The notes under the pieces were generated by a model. The model saw only the letters and a program-made list of their open reading frames with translations. It ran no database searches and had not been told where the DNA came from. This document shows positions 45,650-55,010 of a stretch of 64,000 nucleotides of DNA, one piece after another (positions within the stretch are counted from its first letter, which is position 1; each line of letters opens with the position of its first letter). A program made the translations under genes and the position numbers. The DNA comes from Burkholderia sp. Ax-1724 (GTDB taxonomy: Bacteria > Pseudomonadota > Gammaproteobacteria > Burkholderiales > Burkholderiaceae). The stretch is from the NCBI RefSeq assembly GCF_011752995.1, contig NZ_VWWL01000015.1, positions 62,001 to 126,000 of the forward strand, in the 5' to 3' direction.

Positions 45650-46504
45650 CTATTGCGACTTCGCGGCTCGCGTCTTCGGCTTGACCGCCTGCACGCGAGT
45701 TTGATCGGCACCGGCCACGGTACTCTGCTTGAAATATCGCGAAGTCAGCGTGGCCGCGCCCATATCCGTTGCCGCTTCCAGCAAATGCGGCGCGAGCTCT
45801 TTCAGACGCGACTCCGGCAAGCGAGTGCTCGGACCCGCGAGGCTCACGATGCCCACGACCTCATGAGTAACGGGATTGCGCACCGCCGCCGCAATCGACG
45901 TCATACCGGCCTCGTAGGTCTCGATAGCGACACCGTAGCCGCGCTGACGCGCGCCGTTCAGGTCCTTCAGGAATTGCTGGATCGTCTTCGGCGCACGCGG
46001 CGCGTTCCGCGCTTTCGCACCGAGCCCCCCCTGCCTCGACACCAGTTCGATCGCGCGCTCGTCCGGCAGCGTGGCAAGCCACGCCTGGCCGCTGGCCGTG
46101 CAATGCAGCGGCGGGTTGCTGCCCATGTCCGGGTCGTAGCGCAAGCCCGACTTCGCGCCCTGCGCCTTGCCGACGAAGGTAAGGTGATCGCCCTCCACCA
46201 CGCCAAGCCGCGCCAGTTCGCCCGATGCCTCGGCCAGCCGGTCCAGCACCGGCTGCGAAATGTCGAACACCCCGCTCGTCGAGAGATAGATCAGCGCCAG
46301 CGAAACGAGCTTCATGGCCAGCAGATACTCGCCATGCTCTTCGTCCTGGCGCACGAAGCCCTCGTCGATCAGCATCGAGAGGAGCCGGTGCGTGCCGCTG
46401 CGCGGAATGTTCAGCGTGTCCGCAATCGTGGCCAGCGGCATGCGGCCGCCATTCTTCGCCAACAGTTCGAGCACGGCCAGCGCACGCTCAAGATTCCCTG
46501 CCAT
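45650..46504 (-). CDS. IclR-family transcriptional regulator
   Basis: The 284-residue protein has an N-terminal winged helix (LERALAVLELLAKNGGRMPLATIADTLNIPRSGTHRLLSML) and the IclR effector domain, including LHCTASGQAWLA and GVAIETYEAGMTSIAA. It is divergent from the epimerase gene. Palindromes related to TGGAAT-N3-ATTCCA lie in its own promoter region and in two others downstream, so it probably controls the whole block to about 54.8 kb. Confidence 0.92.
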   Translation of the reverse strand: MAGNLERALAVLELLAKNGGRMPLATIADTLNIPRSGTHRLLSMLIDEGFVRQDEEHGEYLLAMKLVSLALIYLSTSGVFDISQPVLDRLAEASGELARLGVVEGDHLTFVGKAQGAKSGLRYDPDMGSNPPLHCTASGQAWLATLPDERAIELVSRQGGLGAKARNAPRAPKTIQQFLKDLNGARQRGYGVAIETYEAGMTSIAAAVRNPVTHEVVGIVSLAGPSTRLPESRLKELAPHLLEAATDMGAATLTSRYFKQSTVAGADQTRVQAVKPKTRAAKSQ

Positions 46505-46546
46505 TTAGCTTTCTCATCGTTATCGTAATAGCCAAATGAGAACACA

Positions 46547-46561
46547 ATTCCACACTGGAAT
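46547..46561. promoter_or_regulatory. Candidate IclR operator, site 1
   Basis: ATTCCA-CAC-TGGAAT is a perfect 6+6 palindrome 43 bp upstream of the iclR-type start. The half-sites are arranged inside-out relative to the other three sites. Confidence 0.5.
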
Positions 46562-46685
46562 TCAAGCAGATTCGCATGGGCGTGCTCGCGGTCAATGCCC
46601 TAGATTTACGGTCACAAACCGCCCCCTCGTGACGTGCGCTCCCGAGCAGCACCATCGCGCAGATTTGTGGAATTAATTTTCTATA

Positions 46686-46700
46686 TGGAATAGTATTCAA
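46686..46700. promoter_or_regulatory. Candidate IclR operator, site 2
   Basis: TGGAAT-AGT-ATTCAA, 55 bp before the epimerase start. Its reverse complement is identical to the 15-base site at 48811-48825. Confidence 0.7.
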
Positions 46701-46754
46701 CAAATATGGCTCAGCAAAAATTTGTGACATGATGAACAACATGGAGACAGGACA

Positions 46755-47660
46755 ATGCGGGTACTGATTACGGGCGGCAGCGGTTTTCTGGGGGCGTGGA
46801 TCATGAAGCGGCTGCTGGCGCGCGGCATGGACTGCGTCGCGTTCGACCTGCGCGCGAACGCGCGGCTCATCGAGACGCTGTCGCCCGAGCGCGCGGCCTC
46901 GGTGCAGTGGCGCACCGGCGATATCGCCAGCGCGGAAGACACCGCCCGTGCGCTCGAAGGCTGCGACGCGGTCATTCATCTCGCGGGCATCCTCACGCCC
47001 GATTGCGCGGCGAATCCCGTGCGCGGCGCACAGATCAACCTGCTCGGCACGCTGAACGTGTTCGATGCCGCACGCGCGGCGGGTATACGCCGCGTGCTCT
47101 ACGCGAGCAGCGCGGGCGTGTTCGGCCCCGACGACGGCGCGACGCCGCTGCCGCAAACGCACTACGGCGCCTTCAAGCTCGCCTGCGAAGGCTCCGCCCG
47201 CGCGTACTGGCACGACCACGGCATCGCGAGCATCGGTTTCCGGCCGCTCGTGGTCTACGGTGCGGGGCGCGAATCGGGCTCGAGCGCGGGACCGAGCCTC
47301 GCCTGCCGCGCGGCCGCGCGCGGCGAACGCTATACGATTCCGTTCAGCGGTTCGACGGGTCTCATCTTCGCCGACGACGTCGCCGCGGCCTACGAAACAG
47401 CGCTGCTGCACGACTTCGAGGGCGCGCACGCGTTCACGCTGGCGGGCGAGATAACGCCGATCAGCACGCTGATCGACAGGATCACGGCGATCGTTCCGGG
47501 TGCGCAAATCGATGCGAGCGGGCCGCCGCTGCCGATCGCCAGTGCGTTTCCCCATGATCCCGCGCTCGCGCGCCTGCTGCCCGGCCTGCCGCAAACCTCG
47601 CTCGAAGACGGCCTGCGCGAGACCGTGGCGTTCTATCGCCACGGTCATCAGCCATCCTGA
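46755..47660 (+). CDS. NAD-dependent epimerase/dehydratase
   Basis: This 301-residue extended SDR has MRVLITGGSGFLGAW at the N-terminus, HLAGILTPD, the catalytic Ser (ASSAG) and Y-x3-K (YGAFK). It resembles UDP-sugar epimerases and uronate dehydrogenases. A GGAG site precedes the ATG. Its stop nearly abuts the converging oxidoreductase gene (4-bp gap). Confidence 0.88.
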   Translation: MRVLITGGSGFLGAWIMKRLLARGMDCVAFDLRANARLIETLSPERAASVQWRTGDIASAEDTARALEGCDAVIHLAGILTPDCAANPVRGAQINLLGTLNVFDAARAAGIRRVLYASSAGVFGPDDGATPLPQTHYGAFKLACEGSARAYWHDHGIASIGFRPLVVYGAGRESGSSAGPSLACRAAARGERYTIPFSGSTGLIFADDVAAAYETALLHDFEGAHAFTLAGEITPISTLIDRITAIVPGAQIDASGPPLPIASAFPHDPALARLLPGLPQTSLEDGLRETVAFYRHGHQPS

Positions 47661-47664
47661 GTAT

Positions 47665-48720
47665 TTATCGCCGCACGGCTTCAGCGAGATCGAGCGCAAT
47701 GGGCGCGCGTGCCGCAGCCGCCTGGTGCACCGCCAGTGTCGCCGCGAGCGTGCGCGCGCCGTCGTCCACGGCACACACCGGCGCCTCCTCGCCTGCGATC
47801 ACCGCGGCGAAGTGGCGCAATTGCTCGTGATACGGATCACCCGCATGCGGCGTGCTGCGCTCCACCGTCAACGGCTCGTGCCAGCCCTTGCCGCTGCGGT
47901 ATTCCCACACGTCGAGCTGCGGCAGCGTGAGCGACGCGTCCGTGCCGATCAGGAAGTGCGTGTTCTCCTGCTGACGCGGGTAATGCGCGGCCTCACCCGC
48001 CACGAGGTCCCAGTTCCACGGCGCGGCCGCCGTGTCGGACACGACGAGCGTGCCAAGCGCGCCGCTCGCGAAACGCAGCAGCACGGCAGCCGTATCTTCC
48101 ACCGCGAAACCGCGCACGCCGCTCGACGTCTGCGCCTGCACCTCGACGATCTCGCCGAACAGAAACCGCATGATGTCGATGTCATGAATCAGGTTGATGA
48201 GTACGGGACCGCCGCCGGTCTCGCGGCGCCACTGCACGTCGAAGTAGCCATCGGGCTTGTAGAAGGTGGCAAGCGCGTTGGCCGCCACCGGCTTGCCGAG
48301 CCGCCCCGACTGCACGATCTCGCGCGCGCGGCGCAGGATCGGATTGTGGCGGCGATGGTGGCCCACCAGCAACGGCACGTTCGCCTCGCGCGCGGCGCGG
48401 TCCAGCCGCAGTGCGTCCTCCACGCGATCGGCGACGGGCTTTTCGAGCAACGCCGGCACGCCGCGCGCGACGCACGCGAGACCGACATCCACATGCGTCG
48501 CGTTCGGCGTGGCGACGATAGCGCCTTCGGGGCGCACTTCGTCGAGCAGCGCCGCGTAGTCGGCAAACCAGCGCAGCCCTTCGGCACGCGCGAACTGCTC
48601 CGCGGCCGGCGATGGGTCCGCGATCGCCACCACTTGCGCATGCGGATGCAGCCGCGCGCGCTCTACATGCATCCGGCCGATCGCACCCGCGCCGATCACC
48701 GCCATACGTCTCCTTGCCAT
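47665..48720 (-). CDS. Gfo/Idh/MocA-family oxidoreductase
   Basis: This 351-residue NAD(P)-dependent oxidoreductase has MAVIGAGAIGRMH at the start, the EKPVADRVEDA loop and a C-terminal sheet domain with NLIHDIDIMRFL. The family includes inositol 2-dehydrogenases and levoglucosan dehydrogenase. It is divergent from the binding-protein gene and shares the operator at 48811-48825. Confidence 0.88.
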   Translation of the reverse strand: MARRRMAVIGAGAIGRMHVERARLHPHAQVVAIADPSPAAEQFARAEGLRWFADYAALLDEVRPEGAIVATPNATHVDVGLACVARGVPALLEKPVADRVEDALRLDRAAREANVPLLVGHHRRHNPILRRAREIVQSGRLGKPVAANALATFYKPDGYFDVQWRRETGGGPVLINLIHDIDIMRFLFGEIVEVQAQTSSGVRGFAVEDTAAVLLRFASGALGTLVVSDTAAAPWNWDLVAGEAAHYPRQQENTHFLIGTDASLTLPQLDVWEYRSGKGWHEPLTVERSTPHAGDPYHEQLRHFAAVIAGEEAPVCAVDDGARTLAATLAVHQAAAARAPIALDLAEAVRR

Positions 48721-48810
48721 TGCGCATCTCTCCTTGCTTCGGTTGAACAGATCGGCACCGGAGCGCCGCTACGGGTGATTACCCCGATACCTTGAAATTC
48801 TCTTTAATTG

Positions 48811-48825
48811 TTGAATACTATTCCA
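48811..48825. promoter_or_regulatory. Candidate IclR operator, site 3
   Basis: TTGAAT-ACT-ATTCCA, the exact reverse complement of site 2, between the divergent oxidoreductase and binding-protein genes. Confidence 0.7.
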
Positions 48826-48929
48826 CTTTGAATCAAGATTCACTTTTGCTTTTTTCGGGCACAACCGTTTTGCGCGATGTGCCGACCACAACGAAGCAGG
48901 CCCTTCAAACGGGGCAGGAGCGGAGACAC

Positions 48930-50237
48930 ATGACGGACAAGCACTCACAGGACACCCACCTTTCGGCCCCCGAAACGTCGACGGCAGAAACGCCGCCCGC
49001 CTCGGCGATCTCGCGGCGCGTGTGGCTCGCCACGGCCGGCAAGGCACTCGCGGGCGGTGCCGCGGTGCTCGCGGCGCCCGCCTTCGTGCGCGCGCAGGGC
49101 GAGCAGCCGCTCAAGCTCGGCCTGCTGATGGCCAAGCAGGGCGTGTGGACAGAACAGGGCGAAGTGATCGCCAACGGCGTAAAGCTCGCGCTCGACCAGG
49201 CCGGCAACCAGGCGCGCGGCCGCCGCGTCGACCTCGTCTGGTACGACGAACCGAATCCGCAGTCGGCGCAGCAGAACATGCAGAAGCTCGTCGAAGAGAA
49301 CAAGGCGGTTGCCGTGATCGGCGGCACGAACAGCGGTACGTCGCTGGCGATGTCGTCGGTCGCGATGCGCACCAAAACGCCCTATATCGCGCCCAATGCC
49401 GCCGCGCGCGAGCTGACCGGCAGCAGTTGCAATCCGTACACCTTCCGCGTGCTGAGTCCGACGCCCGTGACCTGCCGCGCGCTCGCGCCGTCGCTGCTCG
49501 CGATCGGCAAGAAATGGCACTTCCTCGTGGCGAACTACGCGTATGGGCAGGACATCCAGCGCTCGATGTCGGACCTGCTCAAGCAGTCGGGCGGCACGAT
49601 CGTGGGTGCGGACGTCACGCCGCTGAACACCACCGACTTCAGCGCGTTCATCCTCAAGATCCGCCAGTCGAAGCCCGATGTCGTGCTGCTCGGCCTGCCC
49701 GGCGGCGACCTCTCCACGTTCCTCAAGCAGTACGCCGAAATGGGCATGAAGAACCAGATTCCGGTGGCCTGTCCGATCATCGGCGACTCCGACCTCTGGT
49801 CGATCAGCGTCGACGCCGCAACCGGCTACTACGGCAAGCCGTGGCACTTCAGCTCGCCCGACCACTCGCCCGAGGAAATCGCCTTCATCAAGCAGTACAC
49901 CGCGAAGTACGGCAAGCCGCCCGCCGACAAGGCATGGATCGGCTGGTTCACCATGCGCTCGCTGCTCAAGGCCGTGAACGAGGCGAAGAGCACTTCGGGC
50001 CCGGACATCGTGCAGAGCCTCGAAACGGTGCAACTGGGCGACAGCATGGGCCCCGCGTATTTCCGTCCGTGGGATCATCAGCTTCTGCGGCGCTGGACCG
50101 TGTTCAAGGTGAAGGACCACATCACCGACAAGTGGGACTGGCTCAACCAGGTCTCGGTGGTGCCGAAGAACCCGACCGACCTCGACCGGCTCTACGGCAC
50201 CCGCCAGGAAATCGGCTGCACGATGGCTGCCCGCTGA
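48930..50237 (+). CDS. ABC transporter substrate-binding protein (LivK type), Tat signal
   Basis: This 435-residue periplasmic binding protein of the branched-chain amino-acid family has a twin-arginine signal (SRRVWLATAGKALAGGAAVL, cleaved near VRAQ). The ATG at 48930 is chosen because GGAG precedes it and the upstream frame lacks family resemblance. The fold start (LKLGLLMAKQGVWTEQGE) and GGTNSGTSLAMSSVA are typical; members bind amides, aromatics and other small acids. Its permeases are not adjacent: the LivH/LivMGF genes at 61.1-64 kb are the likely partners. Confidence 0.9.
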   Translation: MTDKHSQDTHLSAPETSTAETPPASAISRRVWLATAGKALAGGAAVLAAPAFVRAQGEQPLKLGLLMAKQGVWTEQGEVIANGVKLALDQAGNQARGRRVDLVWYDEPNPQSAQQNMQKLVEENKAVAVIGGTNSGTSLAMSSVAMRTKTPYIAPNAAARELTGSSCNPYTFRVLSPTPVTCRALAPSLLAIGKKWHFLVANYAYGQDIQRSMSDLLKQSGGTIVGADVTPLNTTDFSAFILKIRQSKPDVVLLGLPGGDLSTFLKQYAEMGMKNQIPVACPIIGDSDLWSISVDAATGYYGKPWHFSSPDHSPEEIAFIKQYTAKYGKPPADKAWIGWFTMRSLLKAVNEAKSTSGPDIVQSLETVQLGDSMGPAYFRPWDHQLLRRWTVFKVKDHITDKWDWLNQVSVVPKNPTDLDRLYGTRQEIGCTMAAR

Positions 50238-50394
50238 CGCCGCCCGCCAACGCCATTGCGCCGCAACGGCGGCGCTTCGGGGGCACGACCCATGCAAGCC
50301 GCGCGAGCGCCCTGAAGCAGCACGCGCTCGCGCACGCAAGACCGCCCGGCATCGTGCACGATGATGCCGGCACAACCCAGGAGATGAAATCAGC

Positions 50395-51255
50395 ATGACT
50401 TCCCCCTCTTCCACGCCCGCCGAGGCCGTCGCGGCCACGCCGGTTTCGCTCGACGAAGGCCTGAGCGGCGCCACGCGCGTCTACTACATCGTCGGCGATC
50501 CGATCGCGCAGGTGCGTTCGCCCAAAGGCGTGACGGCAGCAATGCGCGAAGCGGGCCGCGACGCGCTCGTGGTGCCCGCGCACGTCGCGCCGGCCGATCT
50601 CGCCGCGTTCTTCGCGGGCGTTGCGTGCATGCGCAATGTCGACGGCGTCATCATCACCGTGCCGCACAAGTTCAGCGCGACGGAATTCTGCGCGAGCCTT
50701 TCTGAACAGGCGGCGTTCCTCGGCGCGGTGAACACCTTGCGCCGCACGCCCGACGGCGGCTGGCACGGCGACATGTTCGACGGCGCCGGCTTTGTCGCCG
50801 CACTCGCCGACGAAGGCTGCGACCTGCGCGGCAAGCACGCGCTGCTCGTGGGCGCGGGCGGCGCCGGCTCGGCCATCGCCCAGGCGCTCGTGAACGCGGG
50901 CGTCGGCTCGCTCGACGTGTGGGACAACGACAGCGTGCGCGCCGGCTCGCTCGTCGAGCGCCTCGCCACGCTCGGGCGCGGCGCGGTGCGCGTGGCCGCG
51001 AGCGAGGTCGCCGCCGAATCGTTCGACGTGGTCGTGAACGCATCGCCGATGGGCATGCGCCCCGACGACCCGCTGCCCATCGACGTCTCGCGCCTGCCGG
51101 CCAGCGCCTTCGTGGGCGACGTCGTCACGAAGCCGCCGCTCACGCCCTTCATCGCCGCGGCACGCGCGCGCGGCTGCAAGACCGTAACGGGCACGCAGAT
51201 GTTCACGCGCGTGTGCGATCGCATGGTGGAATTTCTTCTGGATTCCCAGGCATGA
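50395..51255 (+). CDS. AroE-like shikimate/quinate dehydrogenase paralogue 1
   Basis: The 286-residue protein has an AroE fold: substrate loop GDPIAQVRSP (34-43), catalytic Lys in VPHKFS, DGAGF, the nucleotide loop GAGGAGSA and VNASPMGM. In true shikimate dehydrogenases the substrate loop reads HSxSP; here the first Ser is Val40 and only Ser42 remains, so the substrate is probably not shikimate itself. It overlaps the following SDR by 4 bp. A second paralogue lies at 60214-61014. Confidence 0.85.
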   Translation: MTSPSSTPAEAVAATPVSLDEGLSGATRVYYIVGDPIAQVRSPKGVTAAMREAGRDALVVPAHVAPADLAAFFAGVACMRNVDGVIITVPHKFSATEFCASLSEQAAFLGAVNTLRRTPDGGWHGDMFDGAGFVAALADEGCDLRGKHALLVGAGGAGSAIAQALVNAGVGSLDVWDNDSVRAGSLVERLATLGRGAVRVAASEVAAESFDVVVNASPMGMRPDDPLPIDVSRLPASAFVGDVVTKPPLTPFIAAARARGCKTVTGTQMFTRVCDRMVEFLLDSQA

Positions 51256-51992
51256 ATACGCACTCGCGAATCGCGGTCGTGACCGGGGGCGCGGGCGGCA
51301 TCGGCCGGGCCATCGCGGCGCGTCTGCAACACGACGGCCACCGCGTCGCGCTCTGGGATCTCGACGGCGACGCGGCAAACGAGGCCGCCCGCGCGCTGCC
51401 GGAAAGCTCGGCGCTCGGCGTGCGCGTGGACGTGACCGACGAAGCATCCGTCGCGGCCGCCATGCATGCAACGCTCGCGCGCTTCGGCACCTTGCACGTG
51501 CTCGTGAACAGCGCGGGCGCGACCGGTCCGGTCGCGAACGTAACCGACTGCGACCTCGCGGCCTGGCAACGCTGCATCGACGTGAATCTGCGCAGCGTGT
51601 TCCTCTGCTCGCGCGCCGCCGTGCAGCCGATGCGCGAGGCCGGGTTCGGGCGCATCGTGAACCTCGCTTCGATTGCGGGCAAGGAGGGCAATCCACAGAT
51701 GTCCGCCTACTCTGCCGCGAAAGCGGGCGTGATCGCCTTCACGAAATCGATGGGCAAGGAACTCGCGCTCACGCCTATCCGCGTGAACTGCGTCGCGCCC
51801 GCCCTGATCGAGACGCCGCTGCTTGCGCAGCTGACGCCCGAGGCCCTCGGCGCAAGCCTCGCGAAAATCCCCATGCAGCGTGCGGGCACCGCGCAGGAAG
51901 CGGCCAACCTCGTGGCCTGGCTCGCTTCCGATCAATGCTCGTTTTCGAGCGGCGCGACCTTCGACCTCTCCGGAGGCCGTGCCACGTACTGA
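51252..51992 (+). CDS. Short-chain dehydrogenase/reductase
   Basis: This 246-residue classical SDR has TGGAGGIG, NSAG, the Ser/Tyr/Lys catalytic set (SAYSAAKAG) and FDLSGGRATY at the C-terminus, like FabG. The ATG at 51252 overlaps the AroE-like stop, which implies coupling; the longer frame upstream is out of family. It likely oxidises an intermediate in the same pathway. Confidence 0.9.
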   Translation: MNTHSRIAVVTGGAGGIGRAIAARLQHDGHRVALWDLDGDAANEAARALPESSALGVRVDVTDEASVAAAMHATLARFGTLHVLVNSAGATGPVANVTDCDLAAWQRCIDVNLRSVFLCSRAAVQPMREAGFGRIVNLASIAGKEGNPQMSAYSAAKAGVIAFTKSMGKELALTPIRVNCVAPALIETPLLAQLTPEALGASLAKIPMQRAGTAQEAANLVAWLASDQCSFSSGATFDLSGGRATY

Positions 51993-52051
51993 TTCGCTGC
52001 GCTGTCCTCTGCCGCCGCTTAATTTTGAATCTTGTTCCACTTTTTTATTTA

Positions 52052-52068
52052 TTGGAATATGATTCCAA
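52052..52068. promoter_or_regulatory. Candidate IclR operator, site 4
   Basis: TTGGAAT-ATG-ATTCCAA is a perfect 7+7 palindrome, the best of the four sites. A weaker copy (TTGAAT-CTT-GTTCCA) precedes it near 52025. Both lie before the flavoprotein gene. Confidence 0.75.
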
Positions 52069-52140
52069 AATCAAGAACACCGTTTGCCACGCGCATTCAG
52101 CCATGCGCGCGCGGCGAACCGGAATGGAGGAGGCACGGAG

Positions 52141-53937
52141 ATGGGTGCGGTCAGGCAACAGGGGCGGCAGGAGTGGCAAGGGTGGGATGAGGAAGTCGAT
52201 CTGCTGGTATTCGGCGCGGGCGCGGCCGGCATGACGGCCGCGCTCGTGGCCGACCACGAGAAGCTGAAGGTTCTGCTGTGCGAGAAGACCGGCATGGTGG
52301 GCGGCATTACGTCCACCTCGGGCGGCACCACGTGGGTGCCCGGCACGAAGCTGAGCGTGGACGCGGGCGTGCCCGATAGTGTCGACGACGCGCGGCGCTT
52401 CCTGCAGTCGGTGGTCGGCGAACGCGGTGGCGACGAAGCACGCGAGGCCTTCCTGCAAAGCGGCCCGCAGGCCATCGAGGAGCTGACCCGGATCAGCGAG
52501 GTCAGGTTCGTCGCCGCCGCGGCTCACCCCGACTACGTGAACGGACCCGGCGCGGCCTATGGCGGCCGCGCGCTGGCCCCCGTGGCGTTCGACGCGCGCG
52601 TGCTCGGCAAAGCCTTCGCGCGCGTGCGGCCGCCGCGCAAGGAGTTCATGGGACTCGGCGGCATGATGGTCGCGCGCAACGATCTGAATGCGCTGCTCGC
52701 GCCGTTCGCCACGCTTGCCAACTTCAGGCGCACGCTCGCCGTCGTGGGGCGCTATGCGATGGACCGGCTGCGCTATCCGCGCGGCACGCAACTCGTCATG
52801 GGCAATGCGCTGGCCGCACGGCTCTATTACAGCCTGCTCAAGCGCCATGTCGAGGTCCGCTTCGACACGCCGCTCGTCGAACTCGTGCGCGAAGACGGCC
52901 GCGTAACCGGCGCAATCGTCGCGACGCCTGGTGGCGGCCGCCGGCGCATCGGCGCGCGCCGCGGCGTCGTGCTCGCAACGGGCGGCATCACGCGCCACCC
53001 GACGCTGCGCAATCAGCTTTTTCCGGCCGGCGCGCGCGGCCTTTCGCTGGCACCGCAAACCCATACCGGCGACGGTGTGGACCGCGCCCACCAGGTCGGC
53101 GCAAAGGTCGAGAACGGCGGCGACAGCCCCGGCCTCTGGATGCCCTGCTCGATCCAGCGCGCACGCAACGGCAGTGCGGGCGAAGACAGCGTCTGGCCGC
53201 ATATCATCCTCGATCGCGCGAAGCCCGGACTCATTGCGGTGAATAGCCGGGGCGAGCGCTTCGTCAACGAATCGAACTCGTATCACGACTTCGTGATGGG
53301 CATGCTGCGCGACGCTCAAAACAGCAACGGCAACGGCGCGAGCGTGCCCGCGCATCTGATCGTCGATGCGGCATTTCTCCACGAGTATGGCCTCGGCCTG
53401 CTGATGCCCGGCCGCGGTGCGGGACGCATCGCCGAATTCGAACGCTCGGGATATCTGGTGAAAGGCAACACGCTCGACGAACTGGCCGCGAAGCTCCAGA
53501 TCGATGCGGCGGGCCTCGCCTGCACGGTCGAAAGTTATAATCGCGACGCCGCCAATGGCAACGACCCCGCATTCGAGCGAGGCAGCAGTCCGATGAGCCG
53601 CTTCAACGGCGACGCACGCCAGCAGCCCAACCCGTGCATCCGGCCGATCGGTGCGGGACCGTATTACGCCGTAACCGTATGGCCCGCCGATCTCGCGTGC
53701 AGCGCGGGACTGAGCGGCAACGCGAACGGCGAAGTGATCGACGAGGCAGGCCACGTGATTCCAGGCCTTTTTGCCTGCGGCAACGACCTCTCGTCGATCT
53801 TTCGCGGTACGTACCCGGGCCCCGGCACGACGCTCGGCCCGGCCATCGTGTTCGGCTGGCGCATCGCAAAGTTCGTCGCGCACGGCGGTGCGGCGAACGA
53901 AACACCCGGCGCGCGCGAGGCTAAAGCGCGCGTCTGA
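52141..53937 (+). CDS. FAD-dependent oxidoreductase, KstD/fumarate-reductase family, paralogue 1
   Basis: This 598-residue flavoprotein has the dinucleotide loop FGAGAAGMTAAL, an EK(T) ADP-ribose end, TSTSGGTTW, and a C-terminal CGNDLSSIFRGTYPGPG-like FAD segment. The family includes 3-ketosteroid dehydrogenases and fumarate or urocanate reductases. The ATG at 52141 has GGAGG upstream. It follows the best operator copy and is related to the protein at 58445-60211. A ring dehydrogenation role is inferred. Confidence 0.88.
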   Translation: MGAVRQQGRQEWQGWDEEVDLLVFGAGAAGMTAALVADHEKLKVLLCEKTGMVGGITSTSGGTTWVPGTKLSVDAGVPDSVDDARRFLQSVVGERGGDEAREAFLQSGPQAIEELTRISEVRFVAAAAHPDYVNGPGAAYGGRALAPVAFDARVLGKAFARVRPPRKEFMGLGGMMVARNDLNALLAPFATLANFRRTLAVVGRYAMDRLRYPRGTQLVMGNALAARLYYSLLKRHVEVRFDTPLVELVREDGRVTGAIVATPGGGRRRIGARRGVVLATGGITRHPTLRNQLFPAGARGLSLAPQTHTGDGVDRAHQVGAKVENGGDSPGLWMPCSIQRARNGSAGEDSVWPHIILDRAKPGLIAVNSRGERFVNESNSYHDFVMGMLRDAQNSNGNGASVPAHLIVDAAFLHEYGLGLLMPGRGAGRIAEFERSGYLVKGNTLDELAAKLQIDAAGLACTVESYNRDAANGNDPAFERGSSPMSRFNGDARQQPNPCIRPIGAGPYYAVTVWPADLACSAGLSGNANGEVIDEAGHVIPGLFACGNDLSSIFRGTYPGPGTTLGPAIVFGWRIAKFVAHGGAANETPGAREAKARV

Positions 53938-53953
53938 CACGGAGAAAACACTC

Positions 53954-54781
53954 ATGCAACGCATCGTCAATCGCCATCAACTGAACATGCCCAAGCTGGG
54001 CCTCGGCACATGGCCCATGCTCGGCGACGAATGCACGCGCGCTGTCGTGCAGGCCCTGGAACTCGGCTATCGTCATATCGACACCGCCGCCGCGTACAAC
54101 AACGAAGCGGCGGTTGGCGACGCCCTCGTGCAATCGACGGTGCCGCGCGAGCAGATTCACGTGACCAGCAAGGTATGGTGGGACCAGTTGAGCCCCGAAC
54201 GCATGCGGGCCTCGTTCGACAATACGCTGCGCGCGCTGCGTTCCGATTACGTCGACCTGTTCCTGATTCATTGGCCGACGCAGGACTGGGACCTCGCGCG
54301 AACCCTCGAAACGCTCGTGTCGTTCAAGGAAGAGGGACGCGCGCGGGCGATCGGGGTGGCGAATTTTCCGCTCGCTCTGGTGCGCGAAGTCGTGGAAGTG
54401 ATGCAGGTGCCGCTGGCGGCGATGCAGGTCGAGTATCACGTCGCGTTGAGCCAAGCCAAGCTGCTCGACTTTGCCCGCCAGCACGATATGGCGCTGATTG
54501 CCTATAGCCCGCTGGCCCGCAACAAGGTCTCCGAGATGCCGGAAATCCAGCAAATCGCCGCCAGGCACGGCGTGCAGCCCACTCAGGTCGCGCTGAAATG
54601 GCTCGTCGAGCAGGAGCAGGTCGCCGCCGTGCCGAAGGCGAGCGGCAAAGCTAATCAGCTCGCCAATCTGGCATCGCTCGATGTGCCGCTCGATGACGAA
54701 GATCGCGCGCTCATCGCGCAATTGCCGAAGAATATCCGCATTGTCAGCCCGGCCTTCGCGCCGGCTTGGGACGCAGAGTGA
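53954..54781 (+). CDS. Aldo/keto reductase
   Basis: This 275-residue AKR has PKLGLGTW, the catalytic D-Y-K-H set (DTAAAYNNE, TSKVWWD, IHWP) and a C-terminal VPKASGKANQLAN NADPH site. GGAG lies eight bases upstream of the ATG at 53954. It is 16 bp after the flavoprotein and in the same run; it probably reduces a carbonyl intermediate. Confidence 0.92.
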   Translation: MQRIVNRHQLNMPKLGLGTWPMLGDECTRAVVQALELGYRHIDTAAAYNNEAAVGDALVQSTVPREQIHVTSKVWWDQLSPERMRASFDNTLRALRSDYVDLFLIHWPTQDWDLARTLETLVSFKEEGRARAIGVANFPLALVREVVEVMQVPLAAMQVEYHVALSQAKLLDFARQHDMALIAYSPLARNKVSEMPEIQQIAARHGVQPTQVALKWLVEQEQVAAVPKASGKANQLANLASLDVPLDDEDRALIAQLPKNIRIVSPAFAPAWDAE

Positions 54782-54845
54782 GAGCGTAGCGCGGGCACGA
54801 TAACGGGAGCATGTAGAATCAGGCGCTCACCTCTGCCCCGCTCGT

Positions 54846-54872
54846 CGTGCGAAACGTGCGAAACGTGCGAAA
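54846..54872 (+). repeat. Three tandem copies of CGTGCGAAA
   Basis: A 9-bp unit is repeated exactly three times head to tail in the region before the MarR-type gene. It may be a regulator site or a slippage tract. Confidence 0.6.
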
Positions 54873-55010
54873 CCCAATCGGACCTTCATCGTGCCAACCG
54901 TGAAAACACAGAAAGCCCAGCAAACTCAGGCAACGCCAAGCGGGCAACGAAGTGTCAACGCGGTCGGATCGACGAGAAGCAAGCTCAGCCGCAAGGATGA
55001 GGCCGATGAG

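Noticed and set aside
54846-54872. CRISPR-like repeat
   Set aside because: Only three contiguous 9-bp units without spacers; a simple tandem repeat.
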